Positions 8,694 through 18,162 of a stretch of DNA of 34,339 nt are shown in pieces. The notes below the pieces were generated by a model. That model did no database searches. It was not told the DNA's origin and saw only the letters and a program-made list of their open reading frames with translations. The first letter of the stretch is position 1. Each line of letters begins with the position of its first letter. Source of the stretch: Algoriphagus sp. AGSA1. GTDB taxonomy: Bacteria > Bacteroidota > Bacteroidia > Cytophagales > Cyclobacteriaceae. The stretch covers positions 1 to 34,339 of the forward strand of contig NZ_JAJUWR010000045.1 of the NCBI RefSeq assembly GCF_021390545.1, given 5' to 3'. A program made the position numbers and the translations under genes.

Positions 8694-11600
8694 ATGATAA
8701 CAAAGTCTATTATGAAGTTATTACATGGGATGATTTGTAAAATATTTATTGCGATTTTCGTTTTATTTCTAATTTCTAATTTAGCCACTGCTCAATCAGA
8801 AGAAGATTTCTTGTCACAAAAAATTCCAAATATAATCCCACCTTCTCCAAATGCAGCTTCTTTAGGTAAGTTTGGAGATATCCCGGTTAGCCTTCATACT
8901 GGCATACCCTCTATTTCCATTCCTATTTTCGAAATTTCTGCTTCCGGAAACACTTTACCAATTTCACTTGACTACCATGCCTCGGGATTAAAGGTAGAGG
9001 AGTTAGGTTCCTCTGTGGGTATTGGCTGGGCTTTAAATTCCGGAGGGGTAATAAGTAGAACTATTATGGGACTGGATGATTATCTTCCTGGTGGATATTT
9101 ATATAATGGTGCTGGTCAAGAAGTATCGGACTATATAAATGGGCAAATGACTGAAGCGGAAGAGATCAATTATAGACTGTCTGTAATAAATGGACTTGTT
9201 GATACCCAGCCAGATGTATATACTTTTAATTTTTCAGGCTTTTCGGGAAAATTCGTGTTCAATGCAGATGGCGAAGCGTATATTATACCTTTTCAGCCTT
9301 TAAAAATCCTGCGGGATTCCAATGGTTTTACAATAATAGATCCCAAGGGGATACAATATAGATTTGACGAAAAGGAAACAACGTTCTCAAATCTCACTTA
9401 TGAGAAAAACGGTCAACTTCAGCCTTACTTGGATCCTCAGCAATACACTTCAAGCTGGTACATGTCCAGAATAGATATGCCAACCGGACAGGAAATTACT
9501 TTTGAATATGTTTCCTCAATAATTTCTCCGGAATACCAAACTGCTGAAACAAGGTACTTCCGAAATGCTCTGGAACAATATTGTCCTGAGAATGTACCAT
9601 TTGATATGGAATATAGCATCAATACATTTCAGGATGTTCAGATTACCCAAAAGAAAATTTCAAAGATTAATTTTCCAAATGGTGAAATATCCTTTGCATA
9701 TAAAGCAGCTGACAGGAATGATTTACCTGGTGATAAAGCATTGGAAAAAATCACCGTTAAAGACCATCTTCAACCTATAAAAGTTTTTGAACTATCACAA
9801 CAATACTATGCCGGCAGGCTTTACCTTAAGTCCATTTCCGAACTTGACGGGAACAATGCGGAGATTAAACCTCCTTACGTATTTGACTATCTTAATCCTG
9901 ATAATTTTCCTTCTCGATCATCAAAGGCGCAGGATTTCTGGGGCTTTTATAACGGGAAAAACTCAAATAATACTTTGGTGCCTAAATCCCTTGATCCCTT
10001 TGTTGGATTAAAGTCAGGATATATTTATGCTGCTGGAGCCGATAGGAATCCTAACGGTACAGTTGTTAAAAATGGGATTATCAGTAAAGTTACTTACCCT
10101 ACAAAAGGATATACCCTTTTTGAGTTTGAGCCTCATGTATATGGAAATCTTGGAGGCTGGAAAGATATATTGGATACTATAAGAACTACCCAATCGGTGA
10201 ATACGGTGTTGTCAGCCCCTCCTACAGGTGTTGCGGCTCAGAAGTTTTTTACAATTACCCATGATCAAAGTGTCAATATACAAACGCAGGTTTCGGGATA
10301 TAATACTTACGTAAGGCTCTATGAAATTAATAATGGAGAATTTATAATTTATGGTCAGGAAAGTACCGGAAGTACTGACGTCCAAACCCAAAACATTTTT
10401 ATGACGCTTGGAGCAGGCGAATATAAGTTATTGGCTTTTAATTATGAAGAGGAGTTTGTTTCTCAAATCTCTGTACACCATTTGCAAAATTCACAGAACT
10501 ATACCCTCGCTAAAAATAGGACTGGTGGTGGTATAAGAGTAAAAAGAATTTCAGATTATGATAGTGATAATCAACTTTTAAAAGATAAAACATATGATTA
10601 TACTATTCCTGAAGAGGAAGATAGGTCAAGTGGAATTTTGGTTGCGCAATATAACCATGATTATTATAAGTATGAATCAGTTTGTATAGCTTGCAACGAA
10701 ATACCATCTGTAGTTACGGCTAAGTATCTAGTTAGATTATCTACCAGTGCTGTACCTATGTCATACTCCCAGGGAAGTGCAATAGAGTATAGTGATGTTA
10801 CTGTGTTCGAGGATGGCCAACAATTAGGTAGTATTATTGGTAAGGCACATACGAAATATATCACCAGTAAGGAGAATCGTGATGTGATATTTTCAGATTT
10901 CCCTTTTTTACCCCCTTTTAGCAGATCCTTTATGAGAGGTGTGATAGTTGAGCAGAATTATTATAAAATAGATGGGAGTATATTTAAACCTGTGAAAAAA
11001 GTTGTCAATTCTTATTCATCTAAGCTAAATCAGAAGTCTGTACCGTTTTTTTTATCAATTGGATTTCTTAGGGAGAATTGTTTAACTCCCACAAACTCTA
11101 CTTTCGTCGAAAATAAAGGAGCACATAATAGTTTGTTTTATTATGTGTCTCAGTCGGATGAGATTATGTTTGATACGTCTGGTAATGAGTCTTTTAAAAA
11201 GACAATACAATATTTGTATGACAACCTTAACCATTTGCAAATAAGCAGCATAAATGAGGATGAAAGTACAGGAGCAGAAAGAACGACAAAATATTATTAT
11301 CCAGATGATGTCAGCAGTACAGGTGCTTTGGGAGGTGGGGTGTTGACAGCGAGTGAATTTAGTGCGGTCAACAAATTGAAAAGTATCGATAAGCACCAGA
11401 TTAATGAGCCTGTTCAGGTTGAAATGTGGAAAGGAAATACGTTGTTGGCAACAAGGAGAACCACTTTTAAGGAATTGCCAGCCAATAAAATTTTACCTCA
11501 CAAAGTTAAAACCTCCAAGGGGACTGCTCCTCTGGAAGATAGAATTGAATATATTTCCTACGACGGAATGGGAAACCTCTTATCGGTATCAAAAAGTGCT

Positions 11601-12176
11601 GAAAAAGCCAGTTTTTTATGGTCTTATGATGGGCAATTCCCTGTTGCCGAGTCTGTCAACGCAACTTACAGCCAGATCTCCTTCACCTCCTTCGAAACTA
11701 CGGACAAAGGTGGTTGGACTTACTCGGGTACCCCTGTCACTACCCACAAAACCGGTAAGAAAGGCTACAATCTTAGTTCCGGTTCGGTTACCAAGACAGG
11801 GATTGGAGCCTCCTCATCTAATCCTTATAGAGTGGGTTTCTGGGCCAGAAGGAGCTCAGGTACAGGAAATGTAAATGTTGGGGGCCAGACGGAATCCCTG
11901 ACCACCGCTTGGAAGTGGGTGGAGAAGGACATAACCTCGTCGAGTCTCACGATTTCTGGGAGCAGTGTGATAATCGATGAGCTCAGGCTTCACCCGGCGG
12001 ATGCCATGATGACCTCATACACCTATGAACCATTGGTCGGGATGACCAGCAAGACCGAGCCCAATGGCTATACGCTCATCTATGAATATGACACGGCCAA
12101 CCGCCTGAAGACCGTCAAGAACGAGGACGGGCATATATTGGAGCATTACGAATACAACTACGCCAGCGGCAACTAA
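8694..12176 (+). CDS. RHS/YD-repeat shell protein, N-terminal partner
   Basis: 1160 aa with a signal peptide (IFIAIFVLFLISNLATAQ). Right after it comes the Bacteroidota RHS start pattern SPNAASLGKFGDIPVSLHTG, then SISIPIFEI and ISLDYHASGLKVEELGSSVG. The body is a long SpvB/YD-type beta region. Around residues 1000-1110 sits a beta-sandwich-like insert resembling a carbohydrate-binding module (GGWTYSG... VGFWARRSSGTG... VIIDELRLHP). The end has YD motifs (SYTYEPLVGMTSKTEPNG, then YEYDTANRLKTVKN). No toxin tip is present. The next RHS gene starts 11 bp after the stop, and together they look like one RHS protein in two chains. Roughly the first 2.95 kb are AT-rich and the rest, from about 11640, is GC-richer like the next gene, suggesting a mosaic origin. 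No strong promoter match was found in 8529-8693, which is AT-rich. Confidence 0.88.
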   Translation: MITKSIMKLLHGMICKIFIAIFVLFLISNLATAQSEEDFLSQKIPNIIPPSPNAASLGKFGDIPVSLHTGIPSISIPIFEISASGNTLPISLDYHASGLKVEELGSSVGIGWALNSGGVISRTIMGLDDYLPGGYLYNGAGQEVSDYINGQMTEAEEINYRLSVINGLVDTQPDVYTFNFSGFSGKFVFNADGEAYIIPFQPLKILRDSNGFTIIDPKGIQYRFDEKETTFSNLTYEKNGQLQPYLDPQQYTSSWYMSRIDMPTGQEITFEYVSSIISPEYQTAETRYFRNALEQYCPENVPFDMEYSINTFQDVQITQKKISKINFPNGEISFAYKAADRNDLPGDKALEKITVKDHLQPIKVFELSQQYYAGRLYLKSISELDGNNAEIKPPYVFDYLNPDNFPSRSSKAQDFWGFYNGKNSNNTLVPKSLDPFVGLKSGYIYAAGADRNPNGTVVKNGIISKVTYPTKGYTLFEFEPHVYGNLGGWKDILDTIRTTQSVNTVLSAPPTGVAAQKFFTITHDQSVNIQTQVSGYNTYVRLYEINNGEFIIYGQESTGSTDVQTQNIFMTLGAGEYKLLAFNYEEEFVSQISVHHLQNSQNYTLAKNRTGGGIRVKRISDYDSDNQLLKDKTYDYTIPEEEDRSSGILVAQYNHDYYKYESVCIACNEIPSVVTAKYLVRLSTSAVPMSYSQGSAIEYSDVTVFEDGQQLGSIIGKAHTKYITSKENRDVIFSDFPFLPPFSRSFMRGVIVEQNYYKIDGSIFKPVKKVVNSYSSKLNQKSVPFFLSIGFLRENCLTPTNSTFVENKGAHNSLFYYVSQSDEIMFDTSGNESFKKTIQYLYDNLNHLQISSINEDESTGAERTTKYYYPDDVSSTGALGGGVLTASEFSAVNKLKSIDKHQINEPVQVEMWKGNTLLATRRTTFKELPANKILPHKVKTSKGTAPLEDRIEYISYDGMGNLLSVSKSAEKASFLWSYDGQFPVAESVNATYSQISFTSFETTDKGGWTYSGTPVTTHKTGKKGYNLSSGSVTKTGIGASSSNPYRVGFWARRSSGTGNVNVGGQTESLTTAWKWVEKDITSSSLTISGSSVIIDELRLHPADAMMTSYTYEPLVGMTSKTEPNGYTLIYEYDTANRLKTVKNEDGHILEHYEYNYASGN

Positions 12177-12187
12177 CCATTTTTAAG

Positions 12188-15100
12188 ATGAGACACTATC
12201 TGACTGCTTCCCTTTTTCTCTTTTTGGTTACCGCCTCAGCAACGGTATGCCAGACGACCGAAAACTTTGTCAAGACGTATAAAGCCCGTATGGGAACCAC
12301 TTCTGTGTCCACGGTCACAGGAGGTACACCCAGCCAGTCCTATAAGACGTTTACCTACTTTGATGGCCTGGGCAGGTCCAAGCAGACCATAGGCAGACAA
12401 TCCACGATCAACGGTAAGGATCTGATTACGCCCATAGAATATGATGATTTCGGAAGGCAGGAGAAAGAGTATCTGCCATATTTTGAGACCACTGGCCCCC
12501 AGGACGGTAGCTATCGTGATAATGCACTGGCAACCCACACCAGCAGAACCAGCGCTATTTACGGGGACAGCTATGGTTATACCCAAAACCTGTTTGAACC
12601 TTCACCCCTAAATAGGCTGGATAAGCAGGCAGCTCCGGGCAGTTCCTGGCATCTGGGTTCGGGCAAAGAAGTGAAGTTTCAGAGAAGGCCGAACACCGTT
12701 GCCGATGATGTGAGGATCTGGACAGTGGACTCGAACGGGCTGCCCGTGACCTCATCTTCCTATGCGGCCAATACCTTATGGGTTGAAGCCGCCTTTGACG
12801 AGGACGATATCCAAACCCTACAATATACCGATAAACTGGGAAGGCTTATCCTGAAAAAAACAGAAGGCTGTGACACACCTCCCGGTGACGGACATTCGGG
12901 TTGGCTGGCCACCTATTATGTGTACGATGATTTAGGCCAGTTGCGGGCAGTGATTCCTCCCCTTGCCGTTGATATGTTTGAGTTGAACAATGCCTGGTCC
13001 ATGTCGAATAACGAAGATCTCGCTTTTGAGCAGTATTTTGTTTACAAATATGACGGCAGGGGAAGGATGATAGAGAAAAAACTACCTGGCCGAGAGAAAG
13101 AGTATTTAATATACGATCTTCAGGATAGAATGATAGCTACACAAGACGGAGTACTTAGAAAAGACCAAAAGTGGTTGTATTTCAAGTATGATGCTTTGGG
13201 GAGGTTGCTTTCCACGGGTATTGTTTCAATTGCTGCTTCCTTTTCGGACCTTCAAAACCTAGTTAATACTGAAGGAGGATCCAACAATGCAGCTTTAGTC
13301 AACGGGGATATCGTAGGTGGATTGCCTGCAGATCAAGGAGATGTGTTGACAGTTAATTATTATGATTCTTATCAGAACCAGTCCGTCTACACTTTCCAGG
13401 CTGATCCCGGTTTTGATACTCAGGCAAGCACCCGTGTCCATGGGTTGCAGACGGGTAAAAAGGTCAAAAATCTGGAAACTGGGGAGTATTATATTACGGC
13501 ATTTTTTTATGATGATAGGGGAAGGGTGATCCAAACCCTCTCTGACCACCAGTTGGGGGGTGTGATCCGTACCTCAACCCAATACAATTTTGAAAACCAG
13601 CCGCTTTCCACCCTCACTTCAAGTACGGGTACAGGCGTAGGGGATATCCTGAGGACGTATGGCTATAATGTGATCGGGCAGTTGGAATCCATTGAGCATA
13701 CGGTCGGGTCCGAAGACCCCCGGACGATTGCGCAATACACCTATAACGATCTCGGCCAGCTGACGGCAAAATCCTTTCCCGAAATAACTTCGGGGAACCA
13801 GACCTATGGCTACAATATCCGGGGATGGCTGAAAAACCTGGGCAGTGCGTTGAACGGCGGGTTTACCCAGACCAATTATTACCAGGAAAGCACCGCCGCC
13901 ACGCCGAGGTATAACGGGAATATCTCAAGAATCGACTGGGGTGGGGTGTCAGGCCCTGAGGAGCCCTATAAGACGAGAACCTACAACTACACCTATGACA
14001 ATGCCAACAGGCTCAAAGCCGCTGATTTTACCGCAAGCGGGGAAGCAGACAGATTTACCGTCTCGGGCATCACCTACGATGCGAACGGGAATATCCATAA
14101 CCTGGAAAGGAGCAACCAAAAGACCGCATCGACTTATGGCCCCGTGGATGATCTGGAGTATTCCTACCACAGATACAGCAACAGGCTGTCGCAGGTAAAG
14201 GACAACAACACGGCACTTGCCTATACCGCCAGGGATTTTAAAGACCGGGGAACCGCGGAGTACGGTTATGACGAGAACGGCAACATGACCGAGAACGTGG
14301 ACAAGCAGATCAGTCTGATCACCTATAACCACCTCAATCTGCCACAGGAGATCACCTTCTCCACGGGAGGGAAGATCAGATTCGCTTACGATGCCGAGGG
14401 GAACAAGCTGACCCAAAAGGTGTACAACAGTAGCGGGGCATTGACCAAGACCCAGGATTACATCGGTGAGATCGTGCTGCTGGACGGCTCCCTGGATTAC
14501 CTAGTACATGAGGAGGGACGGATAGTATCCGAACCGGAAGGTCTCTATAGTGAATATTATGTCAAAGACCACCTGGGGAATGTGCGTCAGGTATTGCGCA
14601 GCCCGAATGTCCAGTCCTTTATGGCCACCATGGAAACCCAGCATGCGGAAACAGAAGAAATGGAGTTTTCCATGGTATCCGCATCCAGACAGACCGAGCC
14701 CGAGCACAACGTGACGCAGGGAGGAAACAAGGTAGCCTGGCTGAACGCAAATAGAGGCAGGATGGTAGGCCCTGGCAGGACCCAGGAGATATATGCGGGT
14801 GACAGCCTGAAACTGCAGGTTCACGGGAAATACTTAGAGGACAAGAAACAGAAAGCCAATGCGGGGAGCTTTATGTCGGCCGGGGCTGCGGACCGGCTGA
14901 TCAACGACCTGAACGAACTGGCACTTAGCAACCTGCGGGCGGGCGGACCAAACCCGATCGCTTTACTGAACCTGGCGGATATCCTAGCCAAGGATCTGCA
15001 GAAGAAAGAGGCTCCCGAGGCCTACCTGATGTATGCACTTTACGATCAGGATTCTAACAGATATGAGGTGGGCAAGAAAGTCCTGAGCAAAAACGCGGCA

Positions 15101-16252
15101 AACCAGCATGAAGTCTTGGAGGAGAATATGTATATTTCCAGGGACGGATATATGGAGACCTTTGTGGTGAACGAGACCTCGGAGGATGTCTGGTTTGACA
15201 ATATGATGGTGATGAGCGTGAGTTCGGCCATCGTGCAGGAGACGCATTATGACCCTTGGGGCTTGGAACTGACGGGGTTGGGCTTTCAGCATGGGAGCAT
15301 GAAGGCGAACAAGTACCTCTACAACGGAAAGGAACTGATAGATGACGAAGGCCTTCAGTATTATGATTATGGGGCGAGGATGTATGATGCGACGATTGGG
15401 AGATGGGGTGTTGTGGATCCGTTGGCACATATGAGAGTGTCTTTAACTCCGTACAACTTCGTAAGCAACAATCCGATATTTAGAATAGATCCGACAGGAG
15501 CTTTGGACTATCCTATTTATGGGAAAGATGGAACGTATTTGGGAGATGATGGTAGAACTGGAGGGGATTTGGCTTTTATCGGGGAAAGAGACGGCAAAGG
15601 TGGATTTAAAAATCTAACCCAGTTTACTGACAACCATACTCAGTTTCAGACTTCTTCAAATATTGTTAGGCAGGAAGGTACTACATCTGAATCAAAAGAA
15701 TACTTATGGATTGCACATACAGCAAACAATGCTGCGAATGCTTCTGGGAAAAGCCTCTATAGTAAATTGATGTCCGGTTATTCAAGTGTTAGTAAGTCTA
15801 ATAAAACTGCTTTAAGTATTAGCAATAATTCAAACACAGCAAAATTTGCTAGGGCTGGAGTGATGGATGTACTATCTGGAGGAGCAGACCCAACAGGAGG
15901 GGCTCAATTTTGGGATGGAACGGATTTTCTTGCTTGGGGTTTAAGCTCACCAAATGGAACACCACAAAATAAATTTGAAGAGTATTCGTCTATTTTTATT
16001 GATGTGATGACTTTTAATGCTTATGAGGCTTCTCAGAAAGAAAAATGGGGTAATTCAGTTAGATATGGTTCCAAAAGTTATAATATTCCTGCGGATGTTT
16101 TCAGTATAATTAAGAACCCTTCAAATTGGGGGTCTTACAGACAATCCACCTCAGGAGGCACATTTGGATTTTATTATAATACAGGAAATAAAGGAGGAGT
16201 ATTAAATGCAACTGGCACAGCAGGGGAATCTATTTTTTGGAGAGTAGATTAA
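12188..16252 (+). CDS. RHS polymorphic toxin with SleB-like cell-wall hydrolase tip
   Basis: 1354 aa. Signal peptide (to about residue 22), a DUF6443-type start with TFTYFDGLGRSKQT, YD/RHS repeats (about 220-810), a conserved Bacteroidota RHS segment (about 810-1035), then the core end DPWGLELTGLGFQHGS, KYLYNGKELIDDEG, YDYGARMYDATIGRWGVVDP and NNPIFRIDPTGA (1017-1104). The last 250 residues are the toxin. They contain VRQEG (Glu1163), WIAHTANNAANAS and SGGADPTGGAQFWDG (Asp1234), matching the order of the SleB/Hydrolase_2 fold (catalytic Glu, alternating helix, DPTGGA), so the tip is predicted to cut peptidoglycan. GC content falls sharply where the tip begins (about 15430), as expected for a swapped module. 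A lipoprotein immunity candidate follows. Shell identity is firm; the tip function is inferred. Confidence 0.85.
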   Translation: MRHYLTASLFLFLVTASATVCQTTENFVKTYKARMGTTSVSTVTGGTPSQSYKTFTYFDGLGRSKQTIGRQSTINGKDLITPIEYDDFGRQEKEYLPYFETTGPQDGSYRDNALATHTSRTSAIYGDSYGYTQNLFEPSPLNRLDKQAAPGSSWHLGSGKEVKFQRRPNTVADDVRIWTVDSNGLPVTSSSYAANTLWVEAAFDEDDIQTLQYTDKLGRLILKKTEGCDTPPGDGHSGWLATYYVYDDLGQLRAVIPPLAVDMFELNNAWSMSNNEDLAFEQYFVYKYDGRGRMIEKKLPGREKEYLIYDLQDRMIATQDGVLRKDQKWLYFKYDALGRLLSTGIVSIAASFSDLQNLVNTEGGSNNAALVNGDIVGGLPADQGDVLTVNYYDSYQNQSVYTFQADPGFDTQASTRVHGLQTGKKVKNLETGEYYITAFFYDDRGRVIQTLSDHQLGGVIRTSTQYNFENQPLSTLTSSTGTGVGDILRTYGYNVIGQLESIEHTVGSEDPRTIAQYTYNDLGQLTAKSFPEITSGNQTYGYNIRGWLKNLGSALNGGFTQTNYYQESTAATPRYNGNISRIDWGGVSGPEEPYKTRTYNYTYDNANRLKAADFTASGEADRFTVSGITYDANGNIHNLERSNQKTASTYGPVDDLEYSYHRYSNRLSQVKDNNTALAYTARDFKDRGTAEYGYDENGNMTENVDKQISLITYNHLNLPQEITFSTGGKIRFAYDAEGNKLTQKVYNSSGALTKTQDYIGEIVLLDGSLDYLVHEEGRIVSEPEGLYSEYYVKDHLGNVRQVLRSPNVQSFMATMETQHAETEEMEFSMVSASRQTEPEHNVTQGGNKVAWLNANRGRMVGPGRTQEIYAGDSLKLQVHGKYLEDKKQKANAGSFMSAGAADRLINDLNELALSNLRAGGPNPIALLNLADILAKDLQKKEAPEAYLMYALYDQDSNRYEVGKKVLSKNAANQHEVLEENMYISRDGYMETFVVNETSEDVWFDNMMVMSVSSAIVQETHYDPWGLELTGLGFQHGSMKANKYLYNGKELIDDEGLQYYDYGARMYDATIGRWGVVDPLAHMRVSLTPYNFVSNNPIFRIDPTGALDYPIYGKDGTYLGDDGRTGGDLAFIGERDGKGGFKNLTQFTDNHTQFQTSSNIVRQEGTTSESKEYLWIAHTANNAANASGKSLYSKLMSGYSSVSKSNKTALSISNNSNTAKFARAGVMDVLSGGADPTGGAQFWDGTDFLAWGLSSPNGTPQNKFEEYSSIFIDVMTFNAYEASQKEKWGNSVRYGSKSYNIPADVFSIIKNPSNWGSYRQSTSGGTFGFYYNTGNKGGVLNATGTAGESIFWRVD
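15308..15424 (+). repeat. RHS 3'-core homology box, copy 1
   Basis: This codes for NKYLYNGKELIDDEG through GRWGVVDP. Close copies lie at 18166, 21539 and 23507, each directly before a different toxin tip. It is the best candidate for the region where homologous recombination exchanges tips. Confidence 0.8.
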
Positions 16253-16266
16253 TAAACATTAAAGAC

Positions 16267-16764
16267 ATGGGATTCAAGACAATTTTGGTTATTGCAAGTT
16301 TAATTTTCTGCTCTTGTAAGAATACAAAATCAAGAAATTTAGAGAATTTGAGAAATGAACAATTAAAAGAATTAAGTGATACTCTGGTGGTTATTTGTAA
16401 TGGAGAAGAATACAGGTTAGAAGTTGATTATGACCAAGAATCGAAATCAAAATTCATTCGCGTTTTTAACGAAAACAGAATATATAAAAGAGTCAAACTA
16501 CCTAGTCAGCTTGATTATAGTGGATTTTCATTGAATGGCTTTTTGAAAACTGAGAAAGGATTTATTGTTTCAGTCGAGTATGGCTCAATTAACTATTATC
16601 AAAAGGAGTTTTATTTTCAGTGCAAGCAAAACGGTTTCAATTTGCACCAAATCCGAACAAGTTCGTTTAACAAGAGAGATCCAAGTAAGGAATCTGTACA
16701 AGATTCAATATTAAGTTCCCAGATATCTTTGAAGGATTTTATGTTTATCCCATTTTTGGAATAA
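16267..16764 (+). CDS. Candidate lipoprotein immunity protein for the SleB-like tip
   Basis: 165 aa from the ATG at 16267 (an earlier in-frame ATG at 16237 overlaps the toxin gene, but its extra residues spoil the signal peptide). The N-terminus MGFKTILVIASLIFCSC ends in a lipobox, so the mature protein is anchored in a membrane facing the periplasm. The rest has beta-rich, basic and aromatic character (YSGFSLNGFLKTEKGFIVSV) and no family I recognise. It starts 14 bp after the toxin stop, the usual place for an immunity gene in polymorphic toxin loci. Periplasmic placement fits a peptidoglycan-cutting toxin. The function is inferred from position and export signal only. Confidence 0.65.
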   Translation: MGFKTILVIASLIFCSCKNTKSRNLENLRNEQLKELSDTLVVICNGEEYRLEVDYDQESKSKFIRVFNENRIYKRVKLPSQLDYSGFSLNGFLKTEKGFIVSVEYGSINYYQKEFYFQCKQNGFNLHQIRTSSFNKRDPSKESVQDSILSSQISLKDFMFIPFLE

Positions 16765-16960
16765 TATATCTTGATCCATTAAAGTGCAACGGCATGTTGA
16801 AGCGTTCTTTGACTGGATAATCGTGTAGAGAAGGGTGAGTCCGGGGTAAAAAACCGTACAGAGGTTTTAGAGAATAGATCCACTGGCGGAACTCGATAGA
16901 AAGTCATGTCCATATTCTTATGCATTTAATAATCCTTTACTATTTATTGATCCAGACGGA

Positions 16961-17635
16961 ATGTTTGGTGATTTCTACGATGAAAGGGGGAAGAAACTGG
17001 GGGCAGATGGAAATGATGATGTAAGACTTTACGTAGATACGAACAGGCAAGAAGCCAAATCAATTAGTGCAACAAATAAATCAGGAGGTACGACACAAGC
17101 CAGCTCAGTTTTTTCTGCCGTTGAGTTGCCAAGTGCCAAGGTTAGAAAAGAGATGGGGAAAGCGGTTACACGAAGTAATCAACCAAGCGGTGATGATACG
17201 AAAGGAGGCTTTCATGAAGAAGGAGGAATTTTTGGGACAGGTAATAAAAGGAGTGATCAAGTGATATATGCAAAACCAGGAGGGCTAGCAATTCCAGGAG
17301 TTGATGAATTTGCATCTGTTGATCCGTTTAGTGGTGAAACCAGTGATAATTATCTAAATGAAGTTGATGGTACATTCCATACACACCCAAGCGGAAGAAA
17401 CAGTGCAGGAGGGTTTGATCAATATCCATCTGATTTCATAAGTAGAACAACTGGTGAAAGAATGGGTGATATTCCAACTGCAATCTCTCAATCAAATCCG
17501 AATGGAGTGCGATACGTGAAAGGTAATCATTACGTTCTTGGTACAGGAAATGATAGAGTTACCATATATAATGGAAGCAACCCAAGAGTGGCAACCTTCC
17601 CTTTAAGGAAATTTATCTCAATTGGAATTAAATGA
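16961..17635 (+). CDS. Orphan RHS tip with JAB-like toxin domain (Toxin-JAB1 type)
   Basis: 224 aa from the first ATG, but the frame is open from 16871 and its start spells an RHS core end (DPLAELDRKS, YAFNNPLLFIDPDGM). This is therefore a displaced tip that has lost the KYLYNGKE box. The domain carries FHEEGGIFG (Glu86/87) and TFHTHPSG (His140, His142), then FDQYPSD, and ends GNHYVLGTGNDRVTIYNG, ATFPLRKF. This order matches JAB-like toxin 1 domains of Bacteroidota RHS proteins, predicted zinc metallo-isopeptidases or proteases. The Asp after the Ser is adjacent (PSD), while classic JAMM motifs have S-x-x-D, so the site may differ. The stop overlaps the next gene's start by 4 bp. No signal peptide: as it stands it could not be exported by itself. 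Confidence 0.78.
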   Translation: MFGDFYDERGKKLGADGNDDVRLYVDTNRQEAKSISATNKSGGTTQASSVFSAVELPSAKVRKEMGKAVTRSNQPSGDDTKGGFHEEGGIFGTGNKRSDQVIYAKPGGLAIPGVDEFASVDPFSGETSDNYLNEVDGTFHTHPSGRNSAGGFDQYPSDFISRTTGERMGDIPTAISQSNPNGVRYVKGNHYVLGTGNDRVTIYNGSNPRVATFPLRKFISIGIK

Positions 17636-18135
17636 AAAAACTATTTTGCATATTGACTTTGTCTCTTTTATTCTATTGCTCAGCAAACTCGCAGACACGC
17701 TACAACACTGAGAAGCAGGATTCAACAAACGTATATCATAAGGCTATTATTGAATTTTGTGATTACGTAAACGACCAGTTCCCTAATGTTAACAAGCTTA
17801 ATTTTGAGAACCTACCTATTACAACTATGTTTCCAGATGAAATAGAAGGAATTAAAATTAATTATGTACCTCGTTCGGAAGTGAAGAGAAGATTTAAAGC
17901 TGGAGAGATTAAATATTATTGTGTTGTTTCTCCTATGCAATTAAAAGATGGAGAATTCTACGTAAGTATAATTACATTTAAAGTTGATTTTCAAAAAAAC
18001 CTATGGAGTGAATATAAAAGGAATCAGATAGGGTTTGTCAGTCAAGGTGGGATAAAGAGTAGGTTTAGGTACGACGTGAGTAGTAACAGTTTGATGTTCA
18101 TAGCTTCTGATGGTGGAATTCAATTCATTGAGTGA
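17632..18135 (+). CDS. Candidate secreted immunity protein for the JAB-like tip
   Basis: 167 aa. Its ATG overlaps the toxin stop (ATGA), so the pair is probably translationally coupled. The N-terminus MKKLFCILTLSLLFYCSANS is a clear signal peptide; the Cys at residue 16 might serve as a lipobox Cys, but cleavage after ANS is also possible. The mature part contains EFCDYVNDQFPNVNKLNFEN, RRFKAGEIKYYCVVSP and a C-terminal beta stretch, with no family that I recognise. Export suggests that its partner toxin acts in, or passes through, the periplasm. Confidence 0.65.
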   Translation: MKKLFCILTLSLLFYCSANSQTRYNTEKQDSTNVYHKAIIEFCDYVNDQFPNVNKLNFENLPITTMFPDEIEGIKINYVPRSEVKRRFKAGEIKYYCVVSPMQLKDGEFYVSIITFKVDFQKNLWSEYKRNQIGFVSQGGIKSRFRYDVSSNSLMFIASDGGIQFIE

Positions 18136-18162
18136 ATGAGTGATACTTAAAGAAAATTGTAA

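Noticed and set aside
13949..15430. Long minus-strand open frames inside the second RHS gene (about 13949-14416, 14984-15430)
   Set aside because: They are antisense to strongly coding RHS sequence with clear YD repeats; their residues are low-complexity and unlike real proteins.
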